A DNA stretch of 64,000 bases from contig JACDOA010000005.1 in NCBI GenBank assembly GCA_017656335.1, positions 1 through 64,000 on the forward strand, given 5' to 3'. Below the pieces are notes generated by a model. That model was given only the letters and a program-made list of their open reading frames with translations, ran no database searches and was not told where the DNA came from. The position numbers and the translations under genes were made by a program. Below are positions 51,046 through 61,379 of the stretch, piece after piece. This DNA comes from Thermosipho sp. (in: thermotogales) (GTDB taxonomy: Bacteria; Thermotogota; Thermotogae; Thermotogales; Fervidobacteriaceae). Positions within the stretch are counted from its first letter, which is position 1. Every line of letters begins with the position of its first letter.

Positions 51046-52192
51046 TTTGCCTCCTAGTTATACCTTTTAAAATTGAACTTCTTAATTTATATAATACTTT
51101 TTTTGTTATACGATTTTTTGGAGAGATTCTATAAATAAACTTTAAAAATTTAATTTTTTTGTTTATTAAGTTTCTATCTTTGTATTTTAATGGATACCCC
51201 AAAGGTTGTGATTTTTTTAGAGCTTCAATGTTTGATTTATTTAAATGTATAAGATTGTTATTTTTTATTAATTCTAAGCCTTTTTCTGTATTTGCAGTAA
51301 AGATTGCAATTTTTTCTTTTGTTTCGATTCCCCAATTATCTCCGACAGAAATATCTGAAAATTCAACTCCAAATAGTTTTTTACAATTCAAACATCCATT
51401 TGGAGTGTAAAAGTAATCATTACTGAGAAAATAGTTTTGAGATGAAAATTTTATATTTTCTTTTTTTTCTGTATCTAAAATAATGTCTCCTGGTCTTCTT
51501 GTACCATATCTTGATTTATATTTTGTAACAGAATTTTCAATTTCTTTTTCAAAATCAATTTTATTTTCTTTCAAAAATTTGTATATGCCATTTTTCATTC
51601 TTCCGATAGTACAAAATAAACTAATTCTTGCATAATCATTTTGAATGTTAAATTTCTCTTTAAATTTAACAAACGCTGCATTTTGGCACGGTAAACCAAC
51701 AAATAGAACAGATTTGTAATTTTTTATTTTGGTTATGTTTTTTAACATTTTTGATGTATGATAAAAAGACCCTGAATGTTTTAAAACTTCTTCTTCTGAA
51801 GTTATAAAATCTCCGTAAATGTTTAAACTTCTATCATAGAAAGCAACTAAAGCCGCATCTATTTCATTTTTTCTAAAAAGATCGATTATTATAGATGATA
51901 CTATCCCTCCAGAAGATGAGTTTTTAATTATTTGTTCATTTTTTGATTTACCTATAAAAATTCCTTTGATATTATTCAGCTCTTCTTTTTTGCCTATTAA
52001 ATTAACTGGACAAACCTCTAGGCAAAGGCCACAGTTTACGCATTTTTTATCATCGACATATGGTAGTATACCTATGTTAGATTTTTCTTTTATATTAATG
52101 CAATTTTTAGGGCATATACTTTCACAAAGACCACAGCCTATACAGTTATATTTTACTTTTTCAAATACATTATTTTGCATATTATTTTTCAT
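51032..52192 (-). CDS. F420 hydrogenase/dehydrogenase beta-subunit-like, 4Fe-4S polysaccharide-cluster protein
   Basis: NCIGCGLCESICPKNCINI and CVNCGLCLEVCPVNLI ferredoxin motifs; SVGDNWGI. Confidence 0.88.
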   Translation of the reverse strand: MKNNMQNNVFEKVKYNCIGCGLCESICPKNCINIKEKSNIGILPYVDDKKCVNCGLCLEVCPVNLIGKKEELNNIKGIFIGKSKNEQIIKNSSSGGIVSSIIIDLFRKNEIDAALVAFYDRSLNIYGDFITSEEEVLKHSGSFYHTSKMLKNITKIKNYKSVLFVGLPCQNAAFVKFKEKFNIQNDYARISLFCTIGRMKNGIYKFLKENKIDFEKEIENSVTKYKSRYGTRRPGDIILDTEKKENIKFSSQNYFLSNDYFYTPNGCLNCKKLFGVEFSDISVGDNWGIETKEKIAIFTANTEKGLELIKNNNLIHLNKSNIEALKKSQPLGYPLKYKDRNLINKKIKFLKFIYRISPKNRITKKVLYKLRSSILKGITRRQNGTI

Positions 52193-53342
52193 AGTTATCT
52201 CTACTCCTGGTTTTAATTTTATTCATAGCGTTGTTTAAAAATTCTTTTGAATTTTTGACAATATTATCTATTTCTTTATTTTGTTTATCATACGTTTGCT
52301 TACTTTTTTTAAGTATTTCCTCGACTAGTGCGAAATCATCATTAAATGTATTAGTTATTTGGACATTATTTAAACCATACAAATTCAAAAGATTTTCCAT
52401 TCTTAAATTCACAGTTGAATGTGCAAACGAAATAAACTGTTTTTCGAATATTAAAGAAAATGCTGTTCCATGAAAAGAATTTGTTAAAATATATTTTGCA
52501 TTTAAGAATAATTTGAGAAAATCTGTTGGTCCAACATCGTGTAGCTTTTTAATATCTCTCATTTTTCTAATTCTTCTTAGGCTTATAAAAGGAATTTCTA
52601 TACTAACAGCAGGTATTTTATACTTTTTAGATAAATACCTGGCCACTTTTATTAAATTATCATTATATTCTAACATATATATTAGTATAAAGTTATTTCT
52701 TGGTAGTTTATAATTACTTTTTTCAGCAAGTTGTTTCCATTCGGCTTTATTTAATAAAAAAACTGGATCAACACATAATTTAAAATCATCTCTTTTGCAA
52801 ATTTGTTTAAGGTAATTAATTGATGCCTTTTCTCTCAAAGAAACGAAATCAAAATCATTTAAAGATTTTTCAAATAAATATATTAATTCATTTTTAATAT
52901 GATTTTTACCTAAGCTAGCAGCATAACTTATCTTATTACATTTTATATCAGTTAAAAGATAATCTCTAATGTATTCTTTTGTGATATCATAATTCCAAAC
53001 CTGATCACTTCCAACTATTACCAAATCAAGACCATTTATTATTTCTTGTAATTCTTTTCTATTTTTTGCTTTTTTTGTCAATGATAATTCATTGCTGATA
53101 AAATGTTTGAATTTTTTGTGCTGTTTATAATTGAGAAATTTTTGGAGTAATTTTTTTAGAGTAGATTTAATTTCTATTGGTTTATCTAAAATCTTTGGAT
53201 TATACATGTTATAAAAATAATCTGGAACATAATTTATGACAACTACTTCGTTTTTCTTATTTAAATATCTATATTCTGCATACATTTGTAATATTGCTCC
53301 ATAATTAATTGCCCAATTAAATGTTAATATTCCTATTTTCAT
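52182..53342 (-). CDS. Polysaccharide pyruvyl transferase family protein
   Basis: MKIGILTFNWAINYGAILQMYAEYRYL; LVIVGSDQVWNYDI; YILTNSFHGTAFSLIF. Confidence 0.88.
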   Translation of the reverse strand: MKIGILTFNWAINYGAILQMYAEYRYLNKKNEVVVINYVPDYFYNMYNPKILDKPIEIKSTLKKLLQKFLNYKQHKKFKHFISNELSLTKKAKNRKELQEIINGLDLVIVGSDQVWNYDITKEYIRDYLLTDIKCNKISYAASLGKNHIKNELIYLFEKSLNDFDFVSLREKASINYLKQICKRDDFKLCVDPVFLLNKAEWKQLAEKSNYKLPRNNFILIYMLEYNDNLIKVARYLSKKYKIPAVSIEIPFISLRRIRKMRDIKKLHDVGPTDFLKLFLNAKYILTNSFHGTAFSLIFEKQFISFAHSTVNLRMENLLNLYGLNNVQITNTFNDDFALVEEILKKSKQTYDKQNKEIDNIVKNSKEFLNNAMNKIKTRSRDNYEK

Positions 53343-53354
53343 AAATTTCTCCTC

Positions 53355-54770
53355 CTATATATTTTTGTAAAAATCTAAGATTTCTTTACAATGGTTTTCT
53401 AAGGTATAATCAAAATTATCTTTAAGTATTTCTTTATTGAATTTTTCTAATAGTTGAGGATTTTTCAAAACCTTTATTATAGACTCTTTTAAATAAATGT
53501 TATTATTATCTTCTTCATAAACAATGCCATTTATTCCATTTTTAATTAAATCACTAAATCCAACATTTTTTGAAACTATGGCTGGAATTCCGTAGGAGTA
53601 TGCTTCAAGTCCAATAAAACCAAAAGTTTCTCTCAATTTACTAGGAATTATTAAGACACTTGAATTAGAAAATATTTTTGGTAAATCATTATATTTATAT
53701 TTTCCGTAAAACTTAAAAAATCGCTGATCAAATTTGTTTATATCAATATTTGAGTAATTACCATAGATATTTAATTGCCAATTTGTGTATTGTTCCTTTA
53801 GATTTTCTAAAACATTAACTAAATCCCAAAAACCTTTTTTCTTATTTAAATAACCCATGAAAAGCAAATTAACTTTGTTATTTTTAATAGAGGTATAATT
53901 AAGTGTAAATCTATTATCTTTTATTTCTGAATGGGTTACAGGAAGAATTTTGAATTTTAAGTTACTTAAATCAACGTATTTAGAATATTCATTCTTAGTT
54001 ATAGTGCTGTTAAAAATAATGGCATCAAATTTTTCGATGATATTTTTGTAATAATATCTAAATTTTACAAATTCATTTGCTATATTTTTGTCGATTTTCA
54101 TATTTTTAAAATCTAATATTTCAGTAGAATTCAAATTGCCATTTTTGTTTATATTATTTTTGCCTTTTAAAAAATGGTACGTTGCTTTTATAAAGTTATA
54201 ATGCTTAATATACTTAGAAAGTATAATCTTTAAATTTCTTTTTCTTATATTTTTTTTCACATTTTGATTAATATAATTACACAAGACACATTCTTTACCA
54301 TTTTCATAATCATTGCAGATTGTATTATCATATTTGAAAAAGTCGATTTTTGGACATAAACCGTAATAATCGTGAGTTGTGAAAACCGTTTTTATTTTTA
54401 GACTTTTGGCTTCGTCTAAAAGCTCTTTTGGAAAACCAATTAATGAATGAACATGTAATACTTCAATATTATGCTTTTCTAGAAAAATTCTATAATTGTT
54501 TTTTCTTTTTTCAGATATAAATTCACTTGGACTAGAAACTCCAAAAAAAGACACAGGGTGTGAATTTATGATTTGATATACTGGTAATCTTTTTTGAAAT
54601 CTGTAAAATTTTATTTTACTTTTAAAATAGGGATGTACATATATTCCAGGCATTATCATTTTAACTTTATGCCCTTTTTTGAATTGTTCTTGTGCTAAAT
54701 CTGTAGCATAAATCCTGAGACCTCCATCATGAAAAGGTGGAAATCCTAAAAAATAATGCAAAATGTTCAT
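53355..54770 (-). CDS. Glycosyltransferase family 4
   Basis: VLHVHSLIGFPKEL; LLFMGYLNKKKGFWDLVNVL; VLIIPSKLRETFGFIGLEAYSYGIPAIVS. Confidence 0.88.
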   Translation of the reverse strand: MNILHYFLGFPPFHDGGLRIYATDLAQEQFKKGHKVKMIMPGIYVHPYFKSKIKFYRFQKRLPVYQIINSHPVSFFGVSSPSEFISEKRKNNYRIFLEKHNIEVLHVHSLIGFPKELLDEAKSLKIKTVFTTHDYYGLCPKIDFFKYDNTICNDYENGKECVLCNYINQNVKKNIRKRNLKIILSKYIKHYNFIKATYHFLKGKNNINKNGNLNSTEILDFKNMKIDKNIANEFVKFRYYYKNIIEKFDAIIFNSTITKNEYSKYVDLSNLKFKILPVTHSEIKDNRFTLNYTSIKNNKVNLLFMGYLNKKKGFWDLVNVLENLKEQYTNWQLNIYGNYSNIDINKFDQRFFKFYGKYKYNDLPKIFSNSSVLIIPSKLRETFGFIGLEAYSYGIPAIVSKNVGFSDLIKNGINGIVYEEDNNNIYLKESIIKVLKNPQLLEKFNKEILKDNFDYTLENHCKEILDFYKNI

Positions 54771-54785
54771 TATTACCTCCTGTTT

Positions 54786-55847
54786 TTAACTATTATAATT
54801 TTTCTCATAAAATTCTAAATATTCACCAGATATAACTCTCTTTATCCAATCTTGATTATTCAAATACCAATCAATTGTCATTTCTATTCCTTCATCAAAC
54901 ATTATCTCTGGTTCCCAGCCTAATTCTTTTTTTATTTTCGCCGGATCTATCCCATATCTTCTGTCATGCCCTGGTCTATCCTTTACATGCTTTATTAGAC
55001 TTTCATTTATTTTCTCATCTCCTGTTTTTTCTCTAAGTATTTCTATTATCTTTTTTACTATATATATATTCTCTTTTTCGTTATGTCCACCTATGTTATA
55101 TACTTCACCTATTCTTCCTTTTTCAAATACCAAATCTATTGCTCTACAATGATCTGTTACATATAACCAATCTCTTATTTGTTTTCCATCTCCATATACT
55201 GGTAATTCTTTGTGATTCAAAGCATTCCATATCATTAATGGGATTAACTTTTCAGGAAATTGATATGGTCCATAATTATTTGAACATCTTGTTATATTAA
55301 TAGGCATTTTATATGTATCATGATATGCCTTTACTATTAAATCAGCTGATGCCTTACTTGCCGAATATGGACTGTGTGGATCAAGTGGTGTTTCTTCAGT
55401 AAAATATCCTGTTGGTCCTAATGAGCCATATACTTCATCTGTTGAGACTTGTAAGAATTTTACTCCATCTTTAAATTTTTGTGTGTCAATTTGCCAGTAT
55501 CTTTTTGCTACATTTAACAGAGATTGAGTTCCTAATACATTTGTTTTTAAAAATATTTGTGGATCGTGTATCGATCTATCTACATGTGATTCAGCAGCAA
55601 AATTTATCACACCATCTATATTATACTCTTCAAAAATATACTCAACTAGCTCTTTATTATTTATGTCACCTTTTATAAATTTAAACCTTTTTTTCTGCTC
55701 CGGGGTTAATCCTTCTAAATTTTCTAAATTTCCTGCATATGTCAATTTATCTAATCCGATTATTTTTCTATCTTTGTATTTTTCAAGATAATAATATACA
55801 AAGTTACTTCCTATAAATCCTGCTACTCCAGTAACTAATATATTCAT
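54786..55847 (-). CDS. rmlB: dTDP-glucose 4,6-dehydratase
   Basis: NILVTGVAGFIGSNFVYYYL; FAAESHVDRSIHDP; STDEVYG; YSASKASAD. Confidence 0.95.
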   Translation of the reverse strand: MNILVTGVAGFIGSNFVYYYLEKYKDRKIIGLDKLTYAGNLENLEGLTPEQKKRFKFIKGDINNKELVEYIFEEYNIDGVINFAAESHVDRSIHDPQIFLKTNVLGTQSLLNVAKRYWQIDTQKFKDGVKFLQVSTDEVYGSLGPTGYFTEETPLDPHSPYSASKASADLIVKAYHDTYKMPINITRCSNNYGPYQFPEKLIPLMIWNALNHKELPVYGDGKQIRDWLYVTDHCRAIDLVFEKGRIGEVYNIGGHNEKENIYIVKKIIEILREKTGDEKINESLIKHVKDRPGHDRRYGIDPAKIKKELGWEPEIMFDEGIEMTIDWYLNNQDWIKRVISGEYLEFYEKNYNS

Positions 55848-55848
55848 T

Positions 55849-56703
55849 TTATAGTTCCCCCTTATCCTTTAACTCTTTTAAAAATCTATCTGTAGCATCT
55901 TGCCAATCTGGCATTTCAAAATTTACTGCTTCTTTTAATCCGTAATTATCTAATACTGAATATCCTGGCCTTTTAGCAGGCAAGTTAAAGTCTTCTTTAC
56001 TTGCTTTTTCTAATTTTCCATTCCAATTTATTTTTTTCAATATATATTCTGCCCATTCATATCTTGATGCTTGCCCGTTTGTTATATGATACAGTCCATA
56101 TGCCTTTTCTTTCATTAGTTTATATGTGGTATATGCTAAATCTTTCGCATATGTCGGAGCACTTATTTCATCACTTGCTATTCTTAATACATCATTTTGT
56201 CTTGACCATTGTATTACTTTTTTAGCAAAGTTATTGTTCCCTATTCCAAATACCCAACTTACTCTTATTAAATAATATTTATTTGCTATATTTTGAATAA
56301 ACCTTTCACCTAATACTTTGCTCTCCCCATATTTATTTAATGGATTTGGTGTATCATATATTGTGTAGGGGGTGTTTTTATTTCCGTCAAATACGTAATC
56401 AGTTGAGTAATGTATTAATTCTGCATTTATTTCATTTGAAACTATTGAAAGATTTTTTACAGCTAGTCCATTTACATTATATGCAGTTTTCCAATCTTCT
56501 TCTGCCTTATCCACCATGTTATATGCTGCACAGTTGATAATGTGAGTTATATCTCTTTCTTTTATAAAGTCTCTTAATTTATTCAAATTTGTTATATCTA
56601 ATTCTTTATAGTCAGTTGGAATGTATTCTATATTTTCTCTTTCAAATAATTTTTGAAATTCTTGTCCTAATTGTCCACCTGCTCCTGTTATTAAAATTTT
56701 CAT
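55849..56703 (-). CDS. rmlD: dTDP-4-dehydrorhamnose reductase
   Basis: [35 protein letters not shown]. Confidence 0.94.
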   Translation of the reverse strand: MKILITGAGGQLGQEFQKLFERENIEYIPTDYKELDITNLNKLRDFIKERDITHIINCAAYNMVDKAEEDWKTAYNVNGLAVKNLSIVSNEINAELIHYSTDYVFDGNKNTPYTIYDTPNPLNKYGESKVLGERFIQNIANKYYLIRVSWVFGIGNNNFAKKVIQWSRQNDVLRIASDEISAPTYAKDLAYTTYKLMKEKAYGLYHITNGQASRYEWAEYILKKINWNGKLEKASKEDFNLPAKRPGYSVLDNYGLKEAVNFEMPDWQDATDRFLKELKDKGEL

Positions 56704-57287
56704 AGCTTTTCACTCCATATAAAGTTTATATCACTATCTTTTAATAATGGTGCGTTTTTATCTTTTTCTGATAGTATTGGCTCTGTTATACCGTATTTTT
56801 CTAGATTCCAGTTTATATTTATTTCAGGATCATCAAACCTTATACTTCTATCATGTTCTTTTGAATAATATTCATCTACCTTGTATTGGACTTCTACATT
56901 ATCAGTAAGTGTTAAAAACGCATGACCAAATCCTTTAGGAATATAAAGCATTTTTTTGTTTTCATCAGACAATTCCACTGCTATCCATTTTTTATATGTA
57001 GGTGAGTTTTTTCTTAAATCAACAGCTACATCTAATATCCTTCCTCTTGTACATCTTACAAGCTTTGTTTGTGCTTTAGGATTGATTTGAAAATGAATTC
57101 CTCTAATAGTGCCTTTCTTAGCCGTATATGAATGGTTATCTTGTATAAATATTGTATCTATTCCTATCTTTTTGAATTCTTCATATGAGTAGCTTTCCAT
57201 AAACCATCCTCTATGATCACCAAATACTGTTGATTCTATTATATATACTCCTTCTAATTCTGTTTTTATTTTTTTGAATTTATTCAT
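56700..57287 (-). CDS. rmlC: dTDP-4-dehydrorhamnose 3,5-epimerase
   Basis: [50 protein letters not shown]. Confidence 0.94.
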   Translation of the reverse strand: MNKFKKIKTELEGVYIIESTVFGDHRGWFMESYSYEEFKKIGIDTIFIQDNHSYTAKKGTIRGIHFQINPKAQTKLVRCTRGRILDVAVDLRKNSPTYKKWIAVELSDENKKMLYIPKGFGHAFLTLTDNVEVQYKVDEYYSKEHDRSIRFDDPEININWNLEKYGITEPILSEKDKNAPLLKDSDINFIWSEKL

Positions 57288-58159
57288 TCTCTCACTCCAT
57301 TTGCTATTTCCATTAAATATCTTCCATATTCTGTTTTTTCTAGTTTTTTACCGAGTTTATATAATTGTTCTCTGTCTATATATCCCATTCTATATGCTAT
57401 TTCTTCTATACATCCTATATAGAAACCTTGTCTTTTTTGGATAGTTTCTACAAAGTTTGATGCTTCAAGTAGCCCATCATATGTTCCCATATCAAGCCAA
57501 GCAAACCCACGTCCAAATAATTCCACTTGTAATTCTCCAATTTCTAAGTACATTCTATTTAAATCTGTTATTTCAAGTTCTCCTCTAGTACTTGGTTTTA
57601 ATCTTTTTGCAAATTCTACCACTCTTTCATCGTAAAAGTATAACCCTGGTACAGCATAGTTACTTTTTGGTTTTTCTGGTTTTTCCTCTAAACTAATTAC
57701 TTTTCCGTTTTTATCAAACTCTACAACACCGTAGCTTCTTGGATCTTTTACATAGTATCCAAATATTATAGCTCCCTTCTCTAAACTCGAAGCTTTTTGT
57801 AGCATGGCACTAAATCCTTGACCATAGAATATATTATCTCCAAGAATTAGCATACACTTATCTCCATTTATAAACTCTTCACCCACAATAAATGCATCTG
57901 CAAGACCTCTAGGTTTTTCCTGGATTTTGTACTCAATTTTTAATCCTATGTGTGATCCATCACCAAATAATCTTTTGTATAGTTCAATGTATTCTGGATT
58001 TGTAATTATCAAAATTTCACGAATGCCTGCAAGCATAACTGTGGACAAAGGATAATATATCATTGGTTTATCATATACTGGCAATAATTGCTTACTGACT
58101 GCTTTTGTTATTGGATATAACCTTGTTCCACTTCCACCTGAAAGAATTATTGATTTCAT
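57284..58159 (-). CDS. rmlA: Glucose-1-phosphate thymidylyltransferase
   Basis: [58 protein letters not shown]. Confidence 0.95.
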   Translation of the reverse strand: MKSIILSGGSGTRLYPITKAVSKQLLPVYDKPMIYYPLSTVMLAGIREILIITNPEYIELYKRLFGDGSHIGLKIEYKIQEKPRGLADAFIVGEEFINGDKCMLILGDNIFYGQGFSAMLQKASSLEKGAIIFGYYVKDPRSYGVVEFDKNGKVISLEEKPEKPKSNYAVPGLYFYDERVVEFAKRLKPSTRGELEITDLNRMYLEIGELQVELFGRGFAWLDMGTYDGLLEASNFVETIQKRQGFYIGCIEEIAYRMGYIDREQLYKLGKKLEKTEYGRYLMEIANGVRE

Positions 58160-58405
58160 ATTTCAACCCCCTCGTATAATAAGTTTAGAATTTATAAAAA
58201 TTCCTATATTATATATTCATTCTAATACGGTCTTTGAAAAGTAAATATATTTAAGTACTTTCTTAATTCTTTTTATTTTTTAATTTCTTTTTCAATTTTC
58301 TTTATTTTCTTATATCTTTTATCTTTCTTATTCTGTTCCTCCGGTAAAATAGTTTTAGGTTATTCCTCCTTGAGACTAGTTCTTTTAATAAAGATTCCTA
58401 AACTA

Positions 58406-58478
58406 GCATACAGTTTTTCACTTGCCGGAAAATGTATCTTTCTTGATTTATGTTTCGCGAGGTTGTGAAACTGTATGC
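58406..58478 (+). ncRNA. Candidate IS110 left-end structured RNA (possible bridge RNA region)
   Basis: Inverted repeat GCATACAGTTTTTCAC (58406-58421) / GTGAAACTGTATGC (58465-58478) directly upstream of the IS110 transposase SD. Confidence 0.35.
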
Positions 58479-58497
58479 ACTCTGGAGGTGCTTTTAT

Positions 58498-59321
58498 ATG
58501 TTTATTCTTGCTATTGATGTTTCAAAGAGCTCTCTTGATTATTTTTCTAATTTTATTGGTTCTGGCTCTGTAAAAAACTCACCTCAAGGCATTTTTGATT
58601 TGTTTTCTAAAGCTTCTTCTTGCTCTAATAACTTTATTCTTGTTCTTGAATCTACTGGCATTTATTCTTTTGATGTCGCTTCTTACTTTTACAATAACTC
58701 TATCAAAGTTTTCTTTGTTAAACCTGACAACCTTAAATCATATCGTAAATTACTTAATCGTCCTAAAACTGATAAAATTGATGCTCAACTTATTTTTGAT
58801 ATCGCTCTTAAGCTTCCGGATTCTCTTATTCCTTTTGTCCCTTATTCTGAAATTATTACTGAACTTAGACACCTTACTAGGCTTTATCTTTTAAATATAT
58901 TAAATCTGAAATCTCTAAAATTATCAAAAGAATTCCTAATACCCTTACTACCGTTAATGGTATAGGTGATATTACTGCTGCTGGTATAATAGCTGAAATA
59001 GGTGATATTAACCGTTTTAAAAATGCTTCCTCCCTTGCTTCTTACGCTGGATTAACCTGGTCAATTCATCAAAGTGGTAATTTTATCGCTCAAAATACTT
59101 TTTTAAAAAAGAACGAAAACAAATATCTTAGAACTTATCTTGTATTAGCTGCTAATTCTCTAAGAATATACAATCCAATTTTCAAAGAATATTATCGAAA
59201 AAAATACAAAGAATCATACAAACATAATCATATGAGAGCTCTTATTTTATTAGCAAGAAAACTTGTTAATCTTGTGTTTTATTTACTCAAAAACAATGTA
59301 CCTTATGTGCCTATGAAATAA
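58498..59321 (+). pseudogene. IS110-family transposase, internally deleted and frameshifted
   Basis: FILAIDVSKSSLDYF...LESTGIYSFDVASYF..VKPDNLKSYRKLLNRPKTDKIDAQLIF then another frame IPNTLTTVNGIGDITAAGIIAEIGDINRFKNASSLASYAGL; ends at 59321. Confidence 0.85.
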
Positions 59322-59731
59322 TTTGTATTTATATCTTTTTTGAAAACTTTCTTTGTATTTTTAAACATTTAAATCAACTGAAATCAAACTTAATCTCATT
59401 TATGACTAATTATCTTTCTTTTTCTCTTTTCTTATCCCCTTGACTCTTTACCGGAAATCTTTTGTTTTTTGGTTTAAAAAATTTTAAATGTTATTTAGGG
59501 TATTTAAGAATTTGATTTTTGTATTAGAAATGACTTTTTAGTTTTTGAGTTAATAATAAGAGATAAACAGTTTAATTAAAAATCATTCAATACGTTTCAA
59601 TAATTTTTAACTTTCTTTATTTTTCTCTATATATTTGATTAGGTACTATAATTTTCTATAATCGATATATCCTTTTAAAGTACCGTAAAAACCTTTAAAA
59701 TTACCTTTCAATAATTGTTTAAACATTGTTT

Positions 59732-60532
59732 TTAGCAAAATAAGATTATATATATTTTTGTTTTTTTGTATAAATTACTATCTAGATTTTTTTTCAAATA
59801 TAAATGCAAATTTCTAGAAAGAAAATATGATTTAAAATATGTATTTTTGCCACCAGTTGCTGAATGTATATGATATCCTATAGCATCTTTAATTAAATAC
59901 GATTTAAAACCGGCCTTTATTAATCTAAGTGATAAATCCACATCTTCATAATAAGCAAAAAATTTTGAATCAAAATATTCATTGTTAAATTTAACTGCAT
60001 TTAAGCATTTTTTTGAGTATACAGCAGCCCCTGCACAGACTCCTTCAATTTTGTTATTGTATTGAATAATAAAATCAATTGGTTTATTATAACCAACTTG
60101 TCTTGGTAAATAATACTTGTTAAAACTAATTCCTGCTGCGTCAATTTTATTTCTTTCATAGTAATTTAATAACAATATTTGAAAAACGTCATATTCATTT
60201 TTTAACGTATTTATATTTTCCTTTAATTTAGCAAGACAATTTTTATCTAATTCTATATCGTTGTTAAGAGTAATAATATACTCATTTTTATCTGACATTG
60301 CTCTGTTAATTCCTATATTGTTTGCTTTAGCAAACCCAAAATTTTTTTCAAGTTTTATTACTTCAATATTAAGTTTATTTTGATATTTTTTGATTATTTC
60401 TATAGAATTATCTGTTGAACCATTATCAACTAAGTAAAGTTTAAAATCTTTATAAGTTTGGTTAATTAAGCTTTTTAAAAATATTTTTAATAGTTTTTCT
60501 CCGTTCCAATTTGCTGTTATAATTGAAAACAC
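59732..60532 (-). CDS. Glycosyltransferase family 2 (rhamnosyltransferase-like)
   Basis: FSIITANWNGEKLLKIFLKSLINQTYKDFKLYLVDNGSTDNSIEII; LNNDIELD. Confidence 0.9.
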   Translation of the reverse strand: MFSIITANWNGEKLLKIFLKSLINQTYKDFKLYLVDNGSTDNSIEIIKKYQNKLNIEVIKLEKNFGFAKANNIGINRAMSDKNEYIITLNNDIELDKNCLAKLKENINTLKNEYDVFQILLLNYYERNKIDAAGISFNKYYLPRQVGYNKPIDFIIQYNNKIEGVCAGAAVYSKKCLNAVKFNNEYFDSKFFAYYEDVDLSLRLIKAGFKSYLIKDAIGYHIHSATGGKNTYFKSYFLSRNLHLYLKKNLDSNLYKKTKIYIILFC

Positions 60533-60554
60533 ATGAAAACTCTCCTTTTGATTT

Positions 60555-61286
60555 TTATTTTAATATTGTTTTGTTTAGAATTTTCTTGGCTTTCTTTAGT
60601 AATATGAAAATTTCTAATAAAATCTTGTTTGTTGGCCATTTTCCCATCGTAGTATATATGATAGGAATGTTTTTGTGCTTTTTAGCAACTTTTCTCAAGG
60701 TTTTATAATAATTATTGTTCATAGAATATCCTGAAGATCTGTGAATTATGCCATTTATTCCAATAACATAAGATTTTATTCCCTTTTCTTGAGCTTCAAG
60801 GCAGTAATCAACAGCATATAAATGCCAGTTATCTATAGTTTTCTCATCAAATTTTTGTTGTTCAAAAATTTTTTTGGGAACTATAAACAAACATTCATCC
60901 AAAGTTTGAACAGGTATTAATCCTTTTATTTGTATATCATTAATTCTTTGTGGTGGTATTCCGTGTTCTATATTAGACAGAGTTATGTTTGAATCATCTC
61001 TTCCAGCTATTCCAAATATGCCCTCTGGATGATTTTTAATGCAATTGTATATGTTTGCTAAAACGTTTTCATGTTTGAATTTGATGTCTTGATGAGCAAA
61101 AACTATGTATTTTCCTTTTGCCTTAGAAGCTCCATGATTTAAAGCCTTTGCTGCAGATGAAAATTTATTTTGAACGTTATTTATTAGTATTAGTTCATAT
61201 TCGAAATTTTGTTTTTTAAGACCTTCCAATAAATAATTTTTTAATATTTTTTCATTATTATACACGCATACAATACTTACTAACAT
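60555..61286 (-). CDS. Glycosyltransferase family 2-like
   Basis: MLVSIVCVYNNEKILKNYLLEGLKKQNFEYELILINN; GKYIVFAHQDIKF. Confidence 0.85.
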   Translation of the reverse strand: MLVSIVCVYNNEKILKNYLLEGLKKQNFEYELILINNVQNKFSSAAKALNHGASKAKGKYIVFAHQDIKFKHENVLANIYNCIKNHPEGIFGIAGRDDSNITLSNIEHGIPPQRINDIQIKGLIPVQTLDECLFIVPKKIFEQQKFDEKTIDNWHLYAVDYCLEAQEKGIKSYVIGINGIIHRSSGYSMNNNYYKTLRKVAKKHKNIPIIYTTMGKWPTNKILLEIFILLKKAKKILNKTILK

Positions 61287-61379
61287 AACACTCTCCTTTC
61301 TTTCTAATGAAAAAACACATAAAAAATTTTCGCTTATTCAAAATTATTTAGCAATGTAAGAATGACTAAAAAATGTTAT

